Assembly: GCA_022843175.1 (NCBI GenBank)
Contig: JALHOE010000005.1
Span: forward strand, 41,885 to 105,884
Direction: 5' to 3'
DNA: 64,000 bases
DNA from: Deltaproteobacteria bacterium
Lineage (GTDB): Bacteria > Myxococcota_A > Polyangia > Polyangiales > JADJMO01
Shown: positions 51,819 to 60,909 of the stretch, in pieces
Numbering within the stretch: the first letter of the stretch is position 1
Layout of the letters: the number at the start of each line of letters is the position of its first letter
Made by a program: the position numbers and the translations under genes
The notes under the pieces: model-generated
Database searches by the model: none
What the model saw: only the letters and a program-made list of their open reading frames with translations
Told to the model about the DNA's origin: nothing

Positions 51819-52951
51819 GCGCGACCCCGGCGATGCGCCCGAAGCATCGTGAGCGCGAGCGCGACCCAGAGGACGTGCGCTCCGAGCGCGCTCCCCCTCG
51901 CGAGCGCGCAGCCGCCGCCACCCACGCGAATCGCGACCGGTTTCGGCGGAACGGGTGCCGACATCTCGGAGCACGCTGCGTAACAGAAGCAACCCTCGTC
52001 GATCGTGACGCACGCGCCACCCGGGCAGTCTTCACCTGCGCGGCACGCAGCGCCGTACCGGCCCGGGGGAACGCCGCCGCGCGCGCAGCGCCGCACATCG
52101 GTCTTGCCGGTCTCGACGCAGGTCGTGTCGCGCGGGCAATCGGCGTCGTCGCGACACGTCGCGGCGCACCCATCGGGGCGCGCCGCGAACGGCGGCCGGG
52201 TGTCTGGCCCGAGCGCGGCGCCATCCACCATCGCCTTGATGAAAGCCCGTTGGCGATCGACACGAACCGCCATTCCAAAGCTCGCGCACGGCGGATCGCC
52301 CCACGTCGTGACGCCGATGAGCAGGTCTCCCTCGGGGGTCGGGAGGAAAATGGGCCCCCCGGAATCGCCGCGGCAGGTGAGCGCCGGGCCCGGCACGATC
52401 CGCAGCTCGTACGCATCGACGTTCTCGACGCTGGCCCAGCCCTCGCGCCGCTCGCCGCCGCCCATGTCGTCGCCGGACAGCACGCCGAAGCCGACGAGGC
52501 GCACTTTCTCGCTCGTGAGCGAGGCGTCGAGCGGAGCCTCGCGCATCGGCCGGGGCGTCACTGCGGCGTCTCGCTCGAGGATAAACGCCGCAATGTCGTA
52601 GGGGTGCTCGTCCCGAAGGTATTCCGGATGCACCGCGCCGCCGACGACATGCAAACGCGGCCCGGCGATCGAGGGACCGACCACGACATCGAACGCAGTC
52701 GGAGGGGCCCCACCGAGGCAGTGCGCCGCGGTGACGACGACACGTGGCGCGATCAGCGTGCCCGTGCACACGAGCCCGGTCGAGTCATCGCCACACGCCG
52801 TGCGCCGGCTGACGATCGCGACCACGGCGTCGTCGCTGGACGCCGCCGTGGGGCCCACGAGCGGCGCGCTCGTCGAGGTGTGCTGCGGGCGCGGTTCGAC
52901 GACACACGCGAGCATCGCGCATGCGCTTGCGAGCGTGACGACGCGGTGCAC
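51815..52951 (-). CDS. S1 (trypsin-like) serine protease with C-terminal MYXO-CTERM-like tail
   Basis: CTGTLIAPRVVVTAAHC, YDIAAFIL, CRGDSGGPIF; C-terminal GGGGCALARGSALGAHVLWVALALTMLRAHRRGRA. Confidence 0.85.
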   Translation of the reverse strand: MHRVVTLASACAMLACVVEPRPQHTSTSAPLVGPTAASSDDAVVAIVSRRTACGDDSTGLVCTGTLIAPRVVVTAAHCLGGAPPTAFDVVVGPSIAGPRLHVVGGAVHPEYLRDEHPYDIAAFILERDAAVTPRPMREAPLDASLTSEKVRLVGFGVLSGDDMGGGERREGWASVENVDAYELRIVPGPALTCRGDSGGPIFLPTPEGDLLIGVTTWGDPPCASFGMAVRVDRQRAFIKAMVDGAALGPDTRPPFAARPDGCAATCRDDADCPRDTTCVETGKTDVRRCARGGVPPGRYGAACRAGEDCPGGACVTIDEGCFCYAACSEMSAPVPPKPVAIRVGGGGCALARGSALGAHVLWVALALTMLRAHRRGRA

Positions 52952-52994
52952 TCGACCATCATAGCTCGTCGCGATGAGGGCCCTTTGGAGCGAA

Positions 52995-53657
52995 TCAATC
53001 CCTGATCCCGACCGAGCACACCCAGATGCCCGGCCCGCACGATGGCCCCGCGAGGCACGCATCCATCGCTGCGCGCCCCACCTCGTTGAGACCCGAGATG
53101 TAGTGTTCGCAGTGGATCTGATCGATCTTCTCGGGGTGATCTTTGCAACGCGCGACCAGCTTCTCGCACAAGGGCACCGCCGTCGGATCGACGCAGCTGC
53201 GGAACAGCGCCACCTGGATCGCGCGATAGGTCCACAGAGGATCGCACCCGCGATCGCCGGTTAGCCGAGCCGCGAGGTTGGCAACGGCGCGCGCCGCCGC
53301 CACCGGCTTGAGATAGCGATGAGCACCACGACAGACCTCGGCGACGTAGCGCGGTCCGCAGGCTTCCTCGGCATGCAGCGTCTCGCAGGCCGGTGGCGCA
53401 GCCGCGCCGCCGTCATCGTCACAGGTGTACGGGCCCTTCTTCGGGGCCCACGAGCAGCACTCGTCGGCAGGGCCACCAAGGAGCTCGCCGTGGTCGCCCC
53501 TCGCCAGGGTCTTCGCGATCTGCTCGAACCCGGGACGAAACCGCGGGGGCTCGGGCGGTCGTGGTGGCGCGGTAGAGGGCGCCACCGTTTGTGGCGACGG
53601 ACACCCCGCGGAGAGGGCGATCGCCAGCTGGAGGAAGCGAGCTCGATGAACGCGCAT
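52995..53657 (-). CDS. Cys-containing lipoprotein, hypothetical
   Basis: MRVHRARFLQLAIALSAGCPSPQTVAP lipobox; 220 aa. Confidence 0.6.
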   Translation of the reverse strand: MRVHRARFLQLAIALSAGCPSPQTVAPSTAPPRPPEPPRFRPGFEQIAKTLARGDHGELLGGPADECCSWAPKKGPYTCDDDGGAAAPPACETLHAEEACGPRYVAEVCRGAHRYLKPVAAARAVANLAARLTGDRGCDPLWTYRAIQVALFRSCVDPTAVPLCEKLVARCKDHPEKIDQIHCEHYISGLNEVGRAAMDACLAGPSCGPGIWVCSVGIRD

Positions 53658-53712
53658 CGATCGCAACGATCCCACAGCCACGCGCCTCCTGGAACCCCCT
53701 GCGCCGTCGAGC

Positions 53713-53823
53713 TCACAGAGACGTCGCGGCTCAACCCGGCCGTCCGATGTGTACTTCGGAGAAGGGATCCCTTGTCCACTCGCCCGTTGGAATCCCCGGC
53801 GGACGCTGCCATTCCCTACCCCC
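53713..53823 (+). repeat. ~111-bp interspersed repeat, copy A
   Basis: tcacagagacgtcgcggctcaacccggccgtccgatgtgtacttcggagaagggatccctt...; about 6 mismatches to copy B. Confidence 0.92.
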
Positions 53824-53831
53824 ATGCCACG

Positions 53832-54573
53832 ATGACCGACACCAGCTGCGAGCGACGCGGCCGCTGCTGGACATCCGTGCGCGACGCGCTGCTCGCGACC
53901 CGGGGCGCTCCCTGCGCGTTCAACAACTGCACGCTCGGTCCCGCGCAGACCGCCGTAGCCGGATCCACCTGCGACGCCGACGCCGGCGTGGACGCTACGG
54001 TCGTCGACAGCACGGTCGTCGACAGCACGGTCGTCGATACGACCGTGGCGGAGACGACCGTACAAGACACCGCCGTCGACACCTCGGTGGTCGATTCCGC
54101 TACGGACTCGGCCGCCGCGGCGACCGTCGTGACGTGCTCGCAGCTCACCGTCACTGCCGGCGTCGTGAGCAACGCCGCGACGGCGTGCGGCCCGACCGGC
54201 GCGCTCGCCACCGTCGACGATCGTCGCGGAGTGGGGCGCGTCGATCTCCGGCGTACAGACCGGCGCCTACGCGAGGTATCGCTCGCCAGCGCCCGCCGCC
54301 AGCGTGAAGAGCCTGCGCGTGGTCGTCAGCTATCTCGGCGACGACGGCACCGAGCCGTTGTGGAGTTGGTCGGTGAGGAACCTCTCGGGCGGCTGGGACG
54401 TCATCGGAGACAGCTCCGTCGCCGCGAACTGGTCGTGGCGCACGCTCACGTTCACCGTCCCGAGCCCCGCGGCTCACGTGAACGCGGCGGGTGACATCGA
54501 CGTTCGCTTCACGAGCGCGACGAGCACCAACAGCGCCGAGCTCGATCGGATGGTGGTCGAAGTGACGCAGTGA
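53832..54573 (+). pseudogene. Frameshifted secreted protein remnant (VDST-rich linker plus beta-rich C-domain)
   Basis: Frame 1: CDADAGVDATVVDSTVVDSTVVDTTVAETTVQDTAVD...ALATVDD; coding then continues in another frame as EWGASISGVQTGAYARYRSPAPAASVKSLRVVVSYLGDDGTEPLWSW... to the stop at 54573. Shift near 54200-54230. Confidence 0.7.
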
Positions 54574-54708
54574 GCGCAGCGCGTGCGCCGCCCGCGGCCT
54601 CGTTGTCGTCCGGCGAGAGCAGCCGATCGTCCGGGAAACCGCCGTCGATCCCGCGTTGAATCGGCCGCGCCGTCGTCCGTCCAACCGCGGCTTTCGGAGG
54701 TCCTCGCC

Positions 54709-55854
54709 GTGCGTTCCCTGTTCATCGCTCCACTGTTCGTCTGCCTGGTCCTTGGGTGCTCGGCGCCCGCTGCCAACACCACGGCCGAAAAGCAGCCCGA
54801 GCCCGAGCCGGGGTGCTCGGAGGATCTCGCGACCGATCCCGAGAACTGCGGCGCGTGCGGCAACTCGTGCGGCGGCGGGGCGTGCAGCGACGGCAAGTGC
54901 GGCGCCGCGGTGCTGGCGTCGATTCCGAGCACGTCGATCCCGACCGGCCTCGTCGTGTCGGGCGAGACGATGGTGTGGGGCGAGACCGACAAGAAGTACA
55001 ACGGCAAGATCCACGTCTGCACCGCGAGCGACTGCGAGGGCACCAAGCGGATGTTGTCCGACCGCGTGAGCTATCCATCGCGGCTCGCCGTCGTCGGCTC
55101 GTCTCTCTATTACACGAGCCCGATGTTCAAGCTCGCCGACGGCAGCCCCTCGGCCAACGCGCCCGCGCGCATGGCGCTCGATGGCGACGGCGCGCCGCAG
55201 TTCCTCATGGCGGCGCTCGTCATGCGCGATCGCGCGGCGACCGGGTTCGCGGCCTCGTCGCGCGGCATCGTGGTCGCGCTCGCGGATCGCGCGAACACCA
55301 AGACCGGCGGGCTGACCGGCGTCTGCCCGATGGCCGGGTGCCCGGCGAGCGGCACCGAGCTCAACCTCCTCGAGAAAGACCTCCCGACGCCCGGCGAGCT
55401 CGTCGCCACGGACACGCAAGTCTTCGCGTCGATCCTCGGCAACGGCACGATCGTCTCGTACGACCGCAAGAGCGCGGCGAAGAAGGTGCTCTTCGAAGCC
55501 GAGATCGCGAGCGTGCTCGCGCAGGACGAAACCGATCTCGCATGGGGCACCGCGGTGCCGGAGAGCACCGGCACGCCCGGCGTGACGATCAAGAACTACG
55601 TCGCGGTGGGACCGAAGACCGGCGGCACGCGCGTGAAGGTCGCCGAGACGGGCGAGGTCACGAGCGTCGCCATGGCCGGCGGCTACGTGTACTTCGCCGA
55701 CCTGCGCGGCAAGCTCGCTCGCGTCTTGAAGACGGGCGGCGAGGTCGAGACCCTCGCCGAGGGCGACACCTGCTTCGACCTGCAGGTGCACGAGGGCTTC
55801 CTCTACTTCTCGAGCCCGTCGTCGCACTCGATTCGCAAGCTGCGCGTCCGCTAA
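54709..55854 (+). CDS. Lipoprotein with beta-propeller-like repeats
   Basis: GTG 54709; MRSLFIAPLFVCLVLGCSAP lipobox, CSEDLATDPENCGACGNSCGGGACSDGKCG motif, then repeating GGTRVKVAETGEVTSVAMAGGYVYFAD-type blades. Confidence 0.75.
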   Translation: MRSLFIAPLFVCLVLGCSAPAANTTAEKQPEPEPGCSEDLATDPENCGACGNSCGGGACSDGKCGAAVLASIPSTSIPTGLVVSGETMVWGETDKKYNGKIHVCTASDCEGTKRMLSDRVSYPSRLAVVGSSLYYTSPMFKLADGSPSANAPARMALDGDGAPQFLMAALVMRDRAATGFAASSRGIVVALADRANTKTGGLTGVCPMAGCPASGTELNLLEKDLPTPGELVATDTQVFASILGNGTIVSYDRKSAAKKVLFEAEIASVLAQDETDLAWGTAVPESTGTPGVTIKNYVAVGPKTGGTRVKVAETGEVTSVAMAGGYVYFADLRGKLARVLKTGGEVETLAEGDTCFDLQVHEGFLYFSSPSSHSIRKLRVR

Positions 55855-55899
55855 CCGAACGTGTCCCCGACGGACGTCGGTGCCCCTCCGCGTGGACCC

Positions 55900-56260
55900 A
55901 CGATGCCGACGCTACGGAGAGCACCGTCACCACGGATAGCTCCGCCGTCGACACAGGGGCGCCCGACGCAACTCCCCTCGACACGGGCTCACCCGCCGCT
56001 TCGCTCTCCGCTGCGTCCGCTGCGTCCGCTGCGTCCGATGGCTCCGAGGCCGGCGCCCCCGGGTTGTGCGATCCCGCGCGCCTGCCGATGAACCGCGCCG
56101 ACCCGCTGTCCTGCTGCTTGAACGGCAAGGACGAGTGGTTCGTCGGCGGCAACACGCCGTCGCGCCTCGTCCACCGCCATCACGGCTTGGCGTGCACGAC
56201 CGACGGGGTGACTGGAGGCTGCGACGGTCTTGCGAGAGCGGGTTCACGTGCACGCTCTGA
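55900..56260 (+). pseudogene. Fragment of a second Asp/Thr-linker lipoprotein
   Basis: DADATESTVTTDSSAVDTGAPDATPLDTGSPAASLSAASAASAASDGSEAGAPGLCDPARLPMNRADPLSCCLNGKDEWFVGGN...; no credible start or signal peptide; three short tgcgtccgc repeats inside. Confidence 0.45.
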
Positions 56261-56293
56261 GCGGGCAGGCGGGGATCGAGCCGCCGCGAGAGC

Positions 56294-57676
56294 TCACGGA
56301 TGGAGTCGAACGAGGAAGCCCTCGCGCTGCGAGGTCATCGCGCCCGTTCCGGAATCCACCGTGCCGTCGAGCCAACCGCCGATCAGGATGCGCCCGTTGT
56401 TGGGGGTGACCGCCGCGGAGACCGGCGGGACGTATCCGCCGCTCTCCGTCGTGCTGAACGAGCGCGCCCACACCGTGCCGCCAGTGCTAGCGCCGAAGTG
56501 CGCCGCGAAGGTGCCCGCGCCCGGCCCGGCGACGAAGTCGTAGGAGCCGATGTTCAGCGTGCCGCTGTCCTCGAAGCGACCGGCCACACTGACGTAGTTC
56601 CATGGGTCGAACCCGGCGCCGACGAGGCGCATCGTGGCGCTGCCCCACAGCTTCTTGACCCAGCGAATGCCGCCGCCGCTGTCGAAGCGCGCGAGGAAGA
56701 GGTCGCGTGAGCTGCTGCCGTTGGTCAGCGTCTTGTCGCCGAAGGCGACCGATCCGAGGAAGCGACCGCCGACGACGACGCGACTGTCGGGCGCGGCGCC
56801 GATGACCATCTCGCTCACACGGGAGCCGAAGTCTCGCGCACGCACGTATTGGCCCGCCTGGTCGAGCGTGAGGAGGAGGCCGGTGTTCTCGTGTGGATCG
56901 GTCCCGCCGGTGGCGGTCATCCACCCGCCGCCGAAATCAAAGGAGCCCGAATAGGTCCCGGCCAGGTGGATGCGATTGTTCTCGTCCGTCGCGAGCCCGT
57001 AGAGGACGGCGCGGCCATTGCTGCTATCGAACGCGTTCTGCCATCGCAGATCGCCGTTGCGCTCGTACGAGACCACGAAGGTCGCCCACACGCCCGTGAG
57101 GTCGTAGTAGGTGCCGAAGTTCGTCGGGCCGGTGTAGTGCCCGGCGATGATGGGGCGACCCCACGCGTCGACGCCGCCGGCCTCGAGGGCGACGTCCTGG
57201 CCGGAGATCGTCCTCTGCCACGCGCACGCGCCGTCGGTGGTGAAGTGCACGAAGAACGTCCCGCTGACGGGACCACAGCCCAGGTCGACGGGCGGAAGCT
57301 CCGGCGACGCCCACCCGGTCATGAAGATCTGACCCTCGCTGCCGGTGAACCCAGCCGCGGTCCCCGAGCCCCAGTAGAACAGCGGCAGCGTCTTCTCCCA
57401 GAGCAGCTTGCCGTACGGATCGTACTTGTGGATGGTCGGCCGCTGCTTGGCCACGTCCCATCCGAACACGTAGGCATCGCCGGCGCTGTCGGTCGTGACC
57501 CTCTCCACCATCGCGGGAAACTGTCGCGCCCAGATGGTCTTGCCGGAGTCCTCATTGCGCGCGAGCGCCTCGTCGCCCGAGCCAACGGGCTCGACGTCGG
57601 TCTCGTCCGGCTGCGCCGGCGCGACCGAACAACCAACGACAGCGCCAACCAACCACGCGATGTGCACGACGCGCAT
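56294..57676 (-). CDS. Secreted repeat protein (SBBP/delta-60-like beta-propeller repeats)
   Basis: MRVVHIAWLVGAVVGCSVAPAQPDE lipobox; repeats such as NNRIHLAGTYSGSFDFGGGWMTATGGTD and SRVVVGGRFLGSVAFGDKTLTNGSSSRDLFLARFDSGGGIRWVKKL. Confidence 0.78.
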   Translation of the reverse strand: MRVVHIAWLVGAVVGCSVAPAQPDETDVEPVGSGDEALARNEDSGKTIWARQFPAMVERVTTDSAGDAYVFGWDVAKQRPTIHKYDPYGKLLWEKTLPLFYWGSGTAAGFTGSEGQIFMTGWASPELPPVDLGCGPVSGTFFVHFTTDGACAWQRTISGQDVALEAGGVDAWGRPIIAGHYTGPTNFGTYYDLTGVWATFVVSYERNGDLRWQNAFDSSNGRAVLYGLATDENNRIHLAGTYSGSFDFGGGWMTATGGTDPHENTGLLLTLDQAGQYVRARDFGSRVSEMVIGAAPDSRVVVGGRFLGSVAFGDKTLTNGSSSRDLFLARFDSGGGIRWVKKLWGSATMRLVGAGFDPWNYVSVAGRFEDSGTLNIGSYDFVAGPGAGTFAAHFGASTGGTVWARSFSTTESGGYVPPVSAAVTPNNGRILIGGWLDGTVDSGTGAMTSQREGFLVRLHP

Positions 57677-57785
57677 GAGAACCTCCGCGCGTCGCAAGCA
57701 CAGCAACTTGTGTGCTCGCGCAGACAAACCGAAAAAAGCGCGGATCCTCCACCGCCGCTATGGACGAGCTGTAACCTGTAGATCC

Positions 57786-57905
57786 TCAGTGCCGCGTGCC
57801 GACGGCGAGGTTCGCCGTGAACGGGATCACCACCGGGCCGTCGCCGAGCTTCCGCGCCACGCGCTCGTAGACGGCGGCCTCGACCCGCGGCCAGTCGTCG
57901 CCAAA
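57786..57905 (-). pseudogene. C-terminal remnant of an unidentified leftward gene
   Basis: Frame reads SFGDDWPRVEAAVYERVARKLGDGPVVIPFTANLAVGTRH-stop, then loses coding character at about 57905 where an opposite-strand remnant begins. Confidence 0.4.
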
Positions 57906-57906
57906 G

Positions 57907-58170
57907 CTCCTTCGTCGCACCTTCCTCGACGACGTCCTCGCGTGCCCGCGCTGCAATGGCCGCGCGCGAGTCATCGCAGCGGTCCACCAGTCCGACGAAG
58001 CGCGTCGCTTCCTCGCTTCCATCGACGAACAATCCCTCTCGGAACGGCTCCCCTACGCGCGCGATCCCGACGAAGCACCGCCCGACTCAACACAGCCCCC
58101 GCCACCCTCCGAGCCCGAAGCCCCGCCGCCGTCGGAGCCCGCCATCGAGCTCCCACCGCCCGACGACTGA
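57907..58170 (+). mobile_element. C-terminal fragment of an IS91-like transposase
   Basis: Frame without start codon: LLRRTFLDDVLACPRCNGRARVIAAVHQSDEARRFLASIDEQSLSERLPYARDPDEAPPDSTQPPPPSEPEAPPPSEPAIELPPPDD-stop; CPRCxGxxRVIAA matches the IS91/IS801-type transposase C-terminus as I remember it. Confidence 0.65.
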
Positions 58171-58248
58171 CGCCGCTCCCCGCGCCCCCCTCCGCGCCCC
58201 ACCACCGTCGACCAAGGACGCCGGCCGGAGGTGTACCCTTGCGTTCGT

Positions 58249-58359
58249 TCACGGAGACGTCGCGGCTCAACCCGGCCGACCGATGTGTACTTCGGAGAAG
58301 GGATCCTTTTTCAACTCGCCCGTTGGAATCCCCGGCGGACGCTTCCATTCCCTACCCCC
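58249..58359 (+). repeat. ~111-bp interspersed repeat, copy B
   Basis: tcacggagacgtcgcggctcaacccggccgaccgatgtgtacttcggagaagggatccttt...cattccctaccccc; near-identical to 53713-53823. Confidence 0.92.
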
Positions 58360-58531
58360 TCCGAGGCCGGAACCGACGAGATCGTCGTCTACGGCAGGAG
58401 CGCGTTCGTGCTTCCGGTCGCGCTCAACGTTGCGGACGCCCTCGGCGCCGAGTTCCACCTCTTCGGCGACGACGTCAATCCCGTGGCCTGAAGGCCGCGT
58501 CCAAGCGAAGCATGAACGCTGCCTCGATCGC

Positions 58532-58646
58532 GGGGGGTGTAGGAAGTCGAAGCGTCTGCGTGTGACTCCGGTCGGCGAGTTGACATAGGATCCCCTCTCT
58601 GATCTGCACCCCGGATGGCCGGGGGTGGCGCGCAGTCTCTGTGAGC
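58532..58646 (-). repeat. ~115-bp interspersed repeat, diverged inverted copy C
   Basis: ggaagtcgaagcgtctgcgtgtgactccggtcggcgagttgacataggatcccctctctgatctgcaccccggatggccgggggtggcgcgcagtctctgtgagc aligns along its length with the reverse complement of copies A/B. Confidence 0.75.
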
Positions 58647-58703
58647 AAGGCACCCGTCGACAAGCCGGGGGACAGCTCCATGAATGCGTGAGAAAATTTC
58701 GTC

Positions 58704-59543
58704 ATGACATCCGGCAAGGTCGTCGTTCTCCCGCATCCTGGGCCTGAGCGTGCTCCCTCGCCGAAGAGCGGGGACGTCTGTCCGTGGCCCACCGCTGACG
58801 AAAGCCATCGGCGGAAGCTCCTCGTTAGTTCCGGCCGCTACGTGTCGGGAACGCGAACCGCGAGCCCGGAGAAAGGCGAAGTTGCTGTCTGGTGCGAGTA
58901 CGAAGCGCCTACGATTGTCACGCAGGTTCGAGGTGCAGCACGCTGGAGGCAGGCCATCGACCTGAACGCTCTCAGCTCGGAGCCGGCGCCCCACTTGCGG
59001 CTCAACACCGATCCGTGGATCTGGTCTCCAGGCTTTCTTTGGTCCGTGTGTCGACAGCTTCAGCCGCACGAGCAGCGAATCGTTGGTTCCCTCGCCCAAG
59101 ACGATGTAGTTCTGTTCGGTTCGTCCGTTTGCGGTCGGTGGCTGCTGGACACTGTGCTTGTCGTCGATACTCGCTTGTCTGACTTCAAGTCGGTCGAGAG
59201 TCCGGCGTATCAGCGGTGTGTCGTGAGGCCATTGGTCGGCGCAGGCCTGAGCCGTTGGCGTCCTGTCCGCGGCCGTGTGCATGGGGAGGCTTCGTCCTTC
59301 TCCTTCGCCCCCGCACAGCCGCCTGATCTCTCGAGTACTCTGGGTAGGGTCGACATCACAGACCTGCTCGCTCAGCTCACGAAGCAGGATGGAACCGCGC
59401 CAAGTTCGAAGAACTCACAGGCCCTCGTACTCTGCGCGTACGGCGGAAGTTCCGTGTCGTACTGGGAGAAGCTTGCCGACCACACGTTGGCTTCAGGACT
59501 CTCCCTCGGTGTCGAGTTCACGCATCCGTACGATGCCTTGTAG
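58704..59543 (+). CDS. Hypothetical protein, no family recognised
   Basis: 279 aa intact ORF (MTSGKVVVLPHPGPERAPSPKSGDVCPWPTADESHRRKLLVSSGRYV...FLWSVCRQLQPHEQRIVGSLAQDDVVLFGSSVCGRWLLDTVLVVD). Confidence 0.65.
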   Translation: MTSGKVVVLPHPGPERAPSPKSGDVCPWPTADESHRRKLLVSSGRYVSGTRTASPEKGEVAVWCEYEAPTIVTQVRGAARWRQAIDLNALSSEPAPHLRLNTDPWIWSPGFLWSVCRQLQPHEQRIVGSLAQDDVVLFGSSVCGRWLLDTVLVVDTRLSDFKSVESPAYQRCVVRPLVGAGLSRWRPVRGRVHGEASSFSFAPAQPPDLSSTLGRVDITDLLAQLTKQDGTAPSSKNSQALVLCAYGGSSVSYWEKLADHTLASGLSLGVEFTHPYDAL

Positions 59544-59771
59544 AAACGGGGCGTCCCCGCCGAGCGATCGACTGCGTGATCGCAGGCCGTTGTCGATTGG
59601 CAAAGGGGGACTACTGCCTTTCGCCACATGGCTTCCACGTTGTCCGAGCGATCTCTTCGGCGCAGACGGTTTCCGTGCTCGCGAACGCGATCGCATTCAA
59701 GCCGAAGCCAACCGACCGCGCGACGAAGAAGGCGACTCGGGCCGCGTCAGACATGTGCAGGCATCGGCCCA

Positions 59772-60908
59772 CTACGTGCGTTCGAAAACGAGGATTAGCT
59801 CCGTCTTGGTTGCCGCAACGTGTCGACGTGAGCGACGAACATCTGGAATTCGGTCCTTGATCACGTCAATCAGGCGCAGACCCCTTCGTGGAGTGGCTTG
59901 CTCGATGATGAACTCCGCCGGATGTGACGTCATTCGCTTTCGTGTGACGGTTTCACCGACAACTAGTACGCAACGGCCGCCGCGCTTCAACTGGCGAACA
60001 TGGCGGTCGAAAAACGTTCGCATCATATCGCGGAACACCTCGCGCTTGTCAGTCGGCTCTTGGTCGTAATCACTCTGCTCACGATTCAGGAACCACAACC
60101 GCAGACGATTGTCGCGCGTGTAGTCCAGTGCGTTCATATACGGCGGACTCGTGACGATCGCGTCCACCTGACCTGGAGGCTCCATGTCTTGAACAGCAGC
60201 GTGAACAATCGAATGCTCCGTACGCGCAAGTAGACGGAGCGCAGCCTCGCTTGAGCAAGCACGCACGACCTTTGCTAGCAGGCGCGAACGAATATCACGG
60301 TATTCGTACATTTCAGGGTAATCGTCCGCCGGGAACTTGCGCGCGCGCAGATACGGAACCAAGTGACTACTTGGATACGACAGGAACCCTGGCCGCTGGT
60401 GGTGCAGCACGCCGAGCAGGCACGACATCAAAAACACGTCGCCTACGGCGACGCACTCATCGGCGAATGAGATGGCTTCCTTCAGCGTACGAGGATGGAA
60501 GAACTTCCGCACCCACGCGGGTACCGTGCGCAGGTCGACGGGGTGACGTCCGGCCGCAGCATCAATTCGCTTCTCAAGTTCGAGTTTTGCTTCCGCCAAC
60601 GTCGCGGGCGGCGAAAGCTTCGCTCGTGTGAGCGTGACGGCATAGCGGCTTGCGTCGCTCGCGATGGCTTTACGGCCGAGAAGGGCGCTTTCGAGTGGCA
60701 CCGTGCCGGACCCACAAAATGGATCCAGAACGAAATCACCGGGCTCGCTATGCGATTCGATCAAAGACGCCGCGATCGAACTCTTTAGCTTTCCAATGTA
60801 AGGAGACAGTTGGTGAAGCTTGCACTCCTCGTGCGTCGACGGTCGCGCCCACGAGCGCGGCGCGTTTCTCCGTCGGAGCACGGCGGTCGTACGCTGGAGG
60901 TGGCCCAT
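59772..60908 (-). CDS. DNA methyltransferase (FGG ... TSPPY order)
   Basis: HQLSPYIGKLKSSIA, FVLDPFCGSGTVPLESALLGRKAIASD, VDAIVTSPPYMNALDYTRDNRLRLWFL, GGRCVLVVGE. Confidence 0.87.
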   Translation of the reverse strand: MGHLQRTTAVLRRRNAPRSWARPSTHEECKLHQLSPYIGKLKSSIAASLIESHSEPGDFVLDPFCGSGTVPLESALLGRKAIASDASRYAVTLTRAKLSPPATLAEAKLELEKRIDAAAGRHPVDLRTVPAWVRKFFHPRTLKEAISFADECVAVGDVFLMSCLLGVLHHQRPGFLSYPSSHLVPYLRARKFPADDYPEMYEYRDIRSRLLAKVVRACSSEAALRLLARTEHSIVHAAVQDMEPPGQVDAIVTSPPYMNALDYTRDNRLRLWFLNREQSDYDQEPTDKREVFRDMMRTFFDRHVRQLKRGGRCVLVVGETVTRKRMTSHPAEFIIEQATPRRGLRLIDVIKDRIPDVRRSRRHVAATKTELILVFERT

Positions 60909-60909
60909 A

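Noticed and set aside
53999-54070. Tandem gtcgtcgacagcacg units considered as a CRISPR-like array
   Set aside because: Short imperfect 15-nt units without spacers; they encode a VDST/TTV linker. No CRISPR array or cas gene was seen in the window.
58267-58653. 128-aa minus-strand ORF spanning repeats B and C
   Set aside because: Open frame runs through two repeat copies and intervening remnant sequence; no independent coding evidence.
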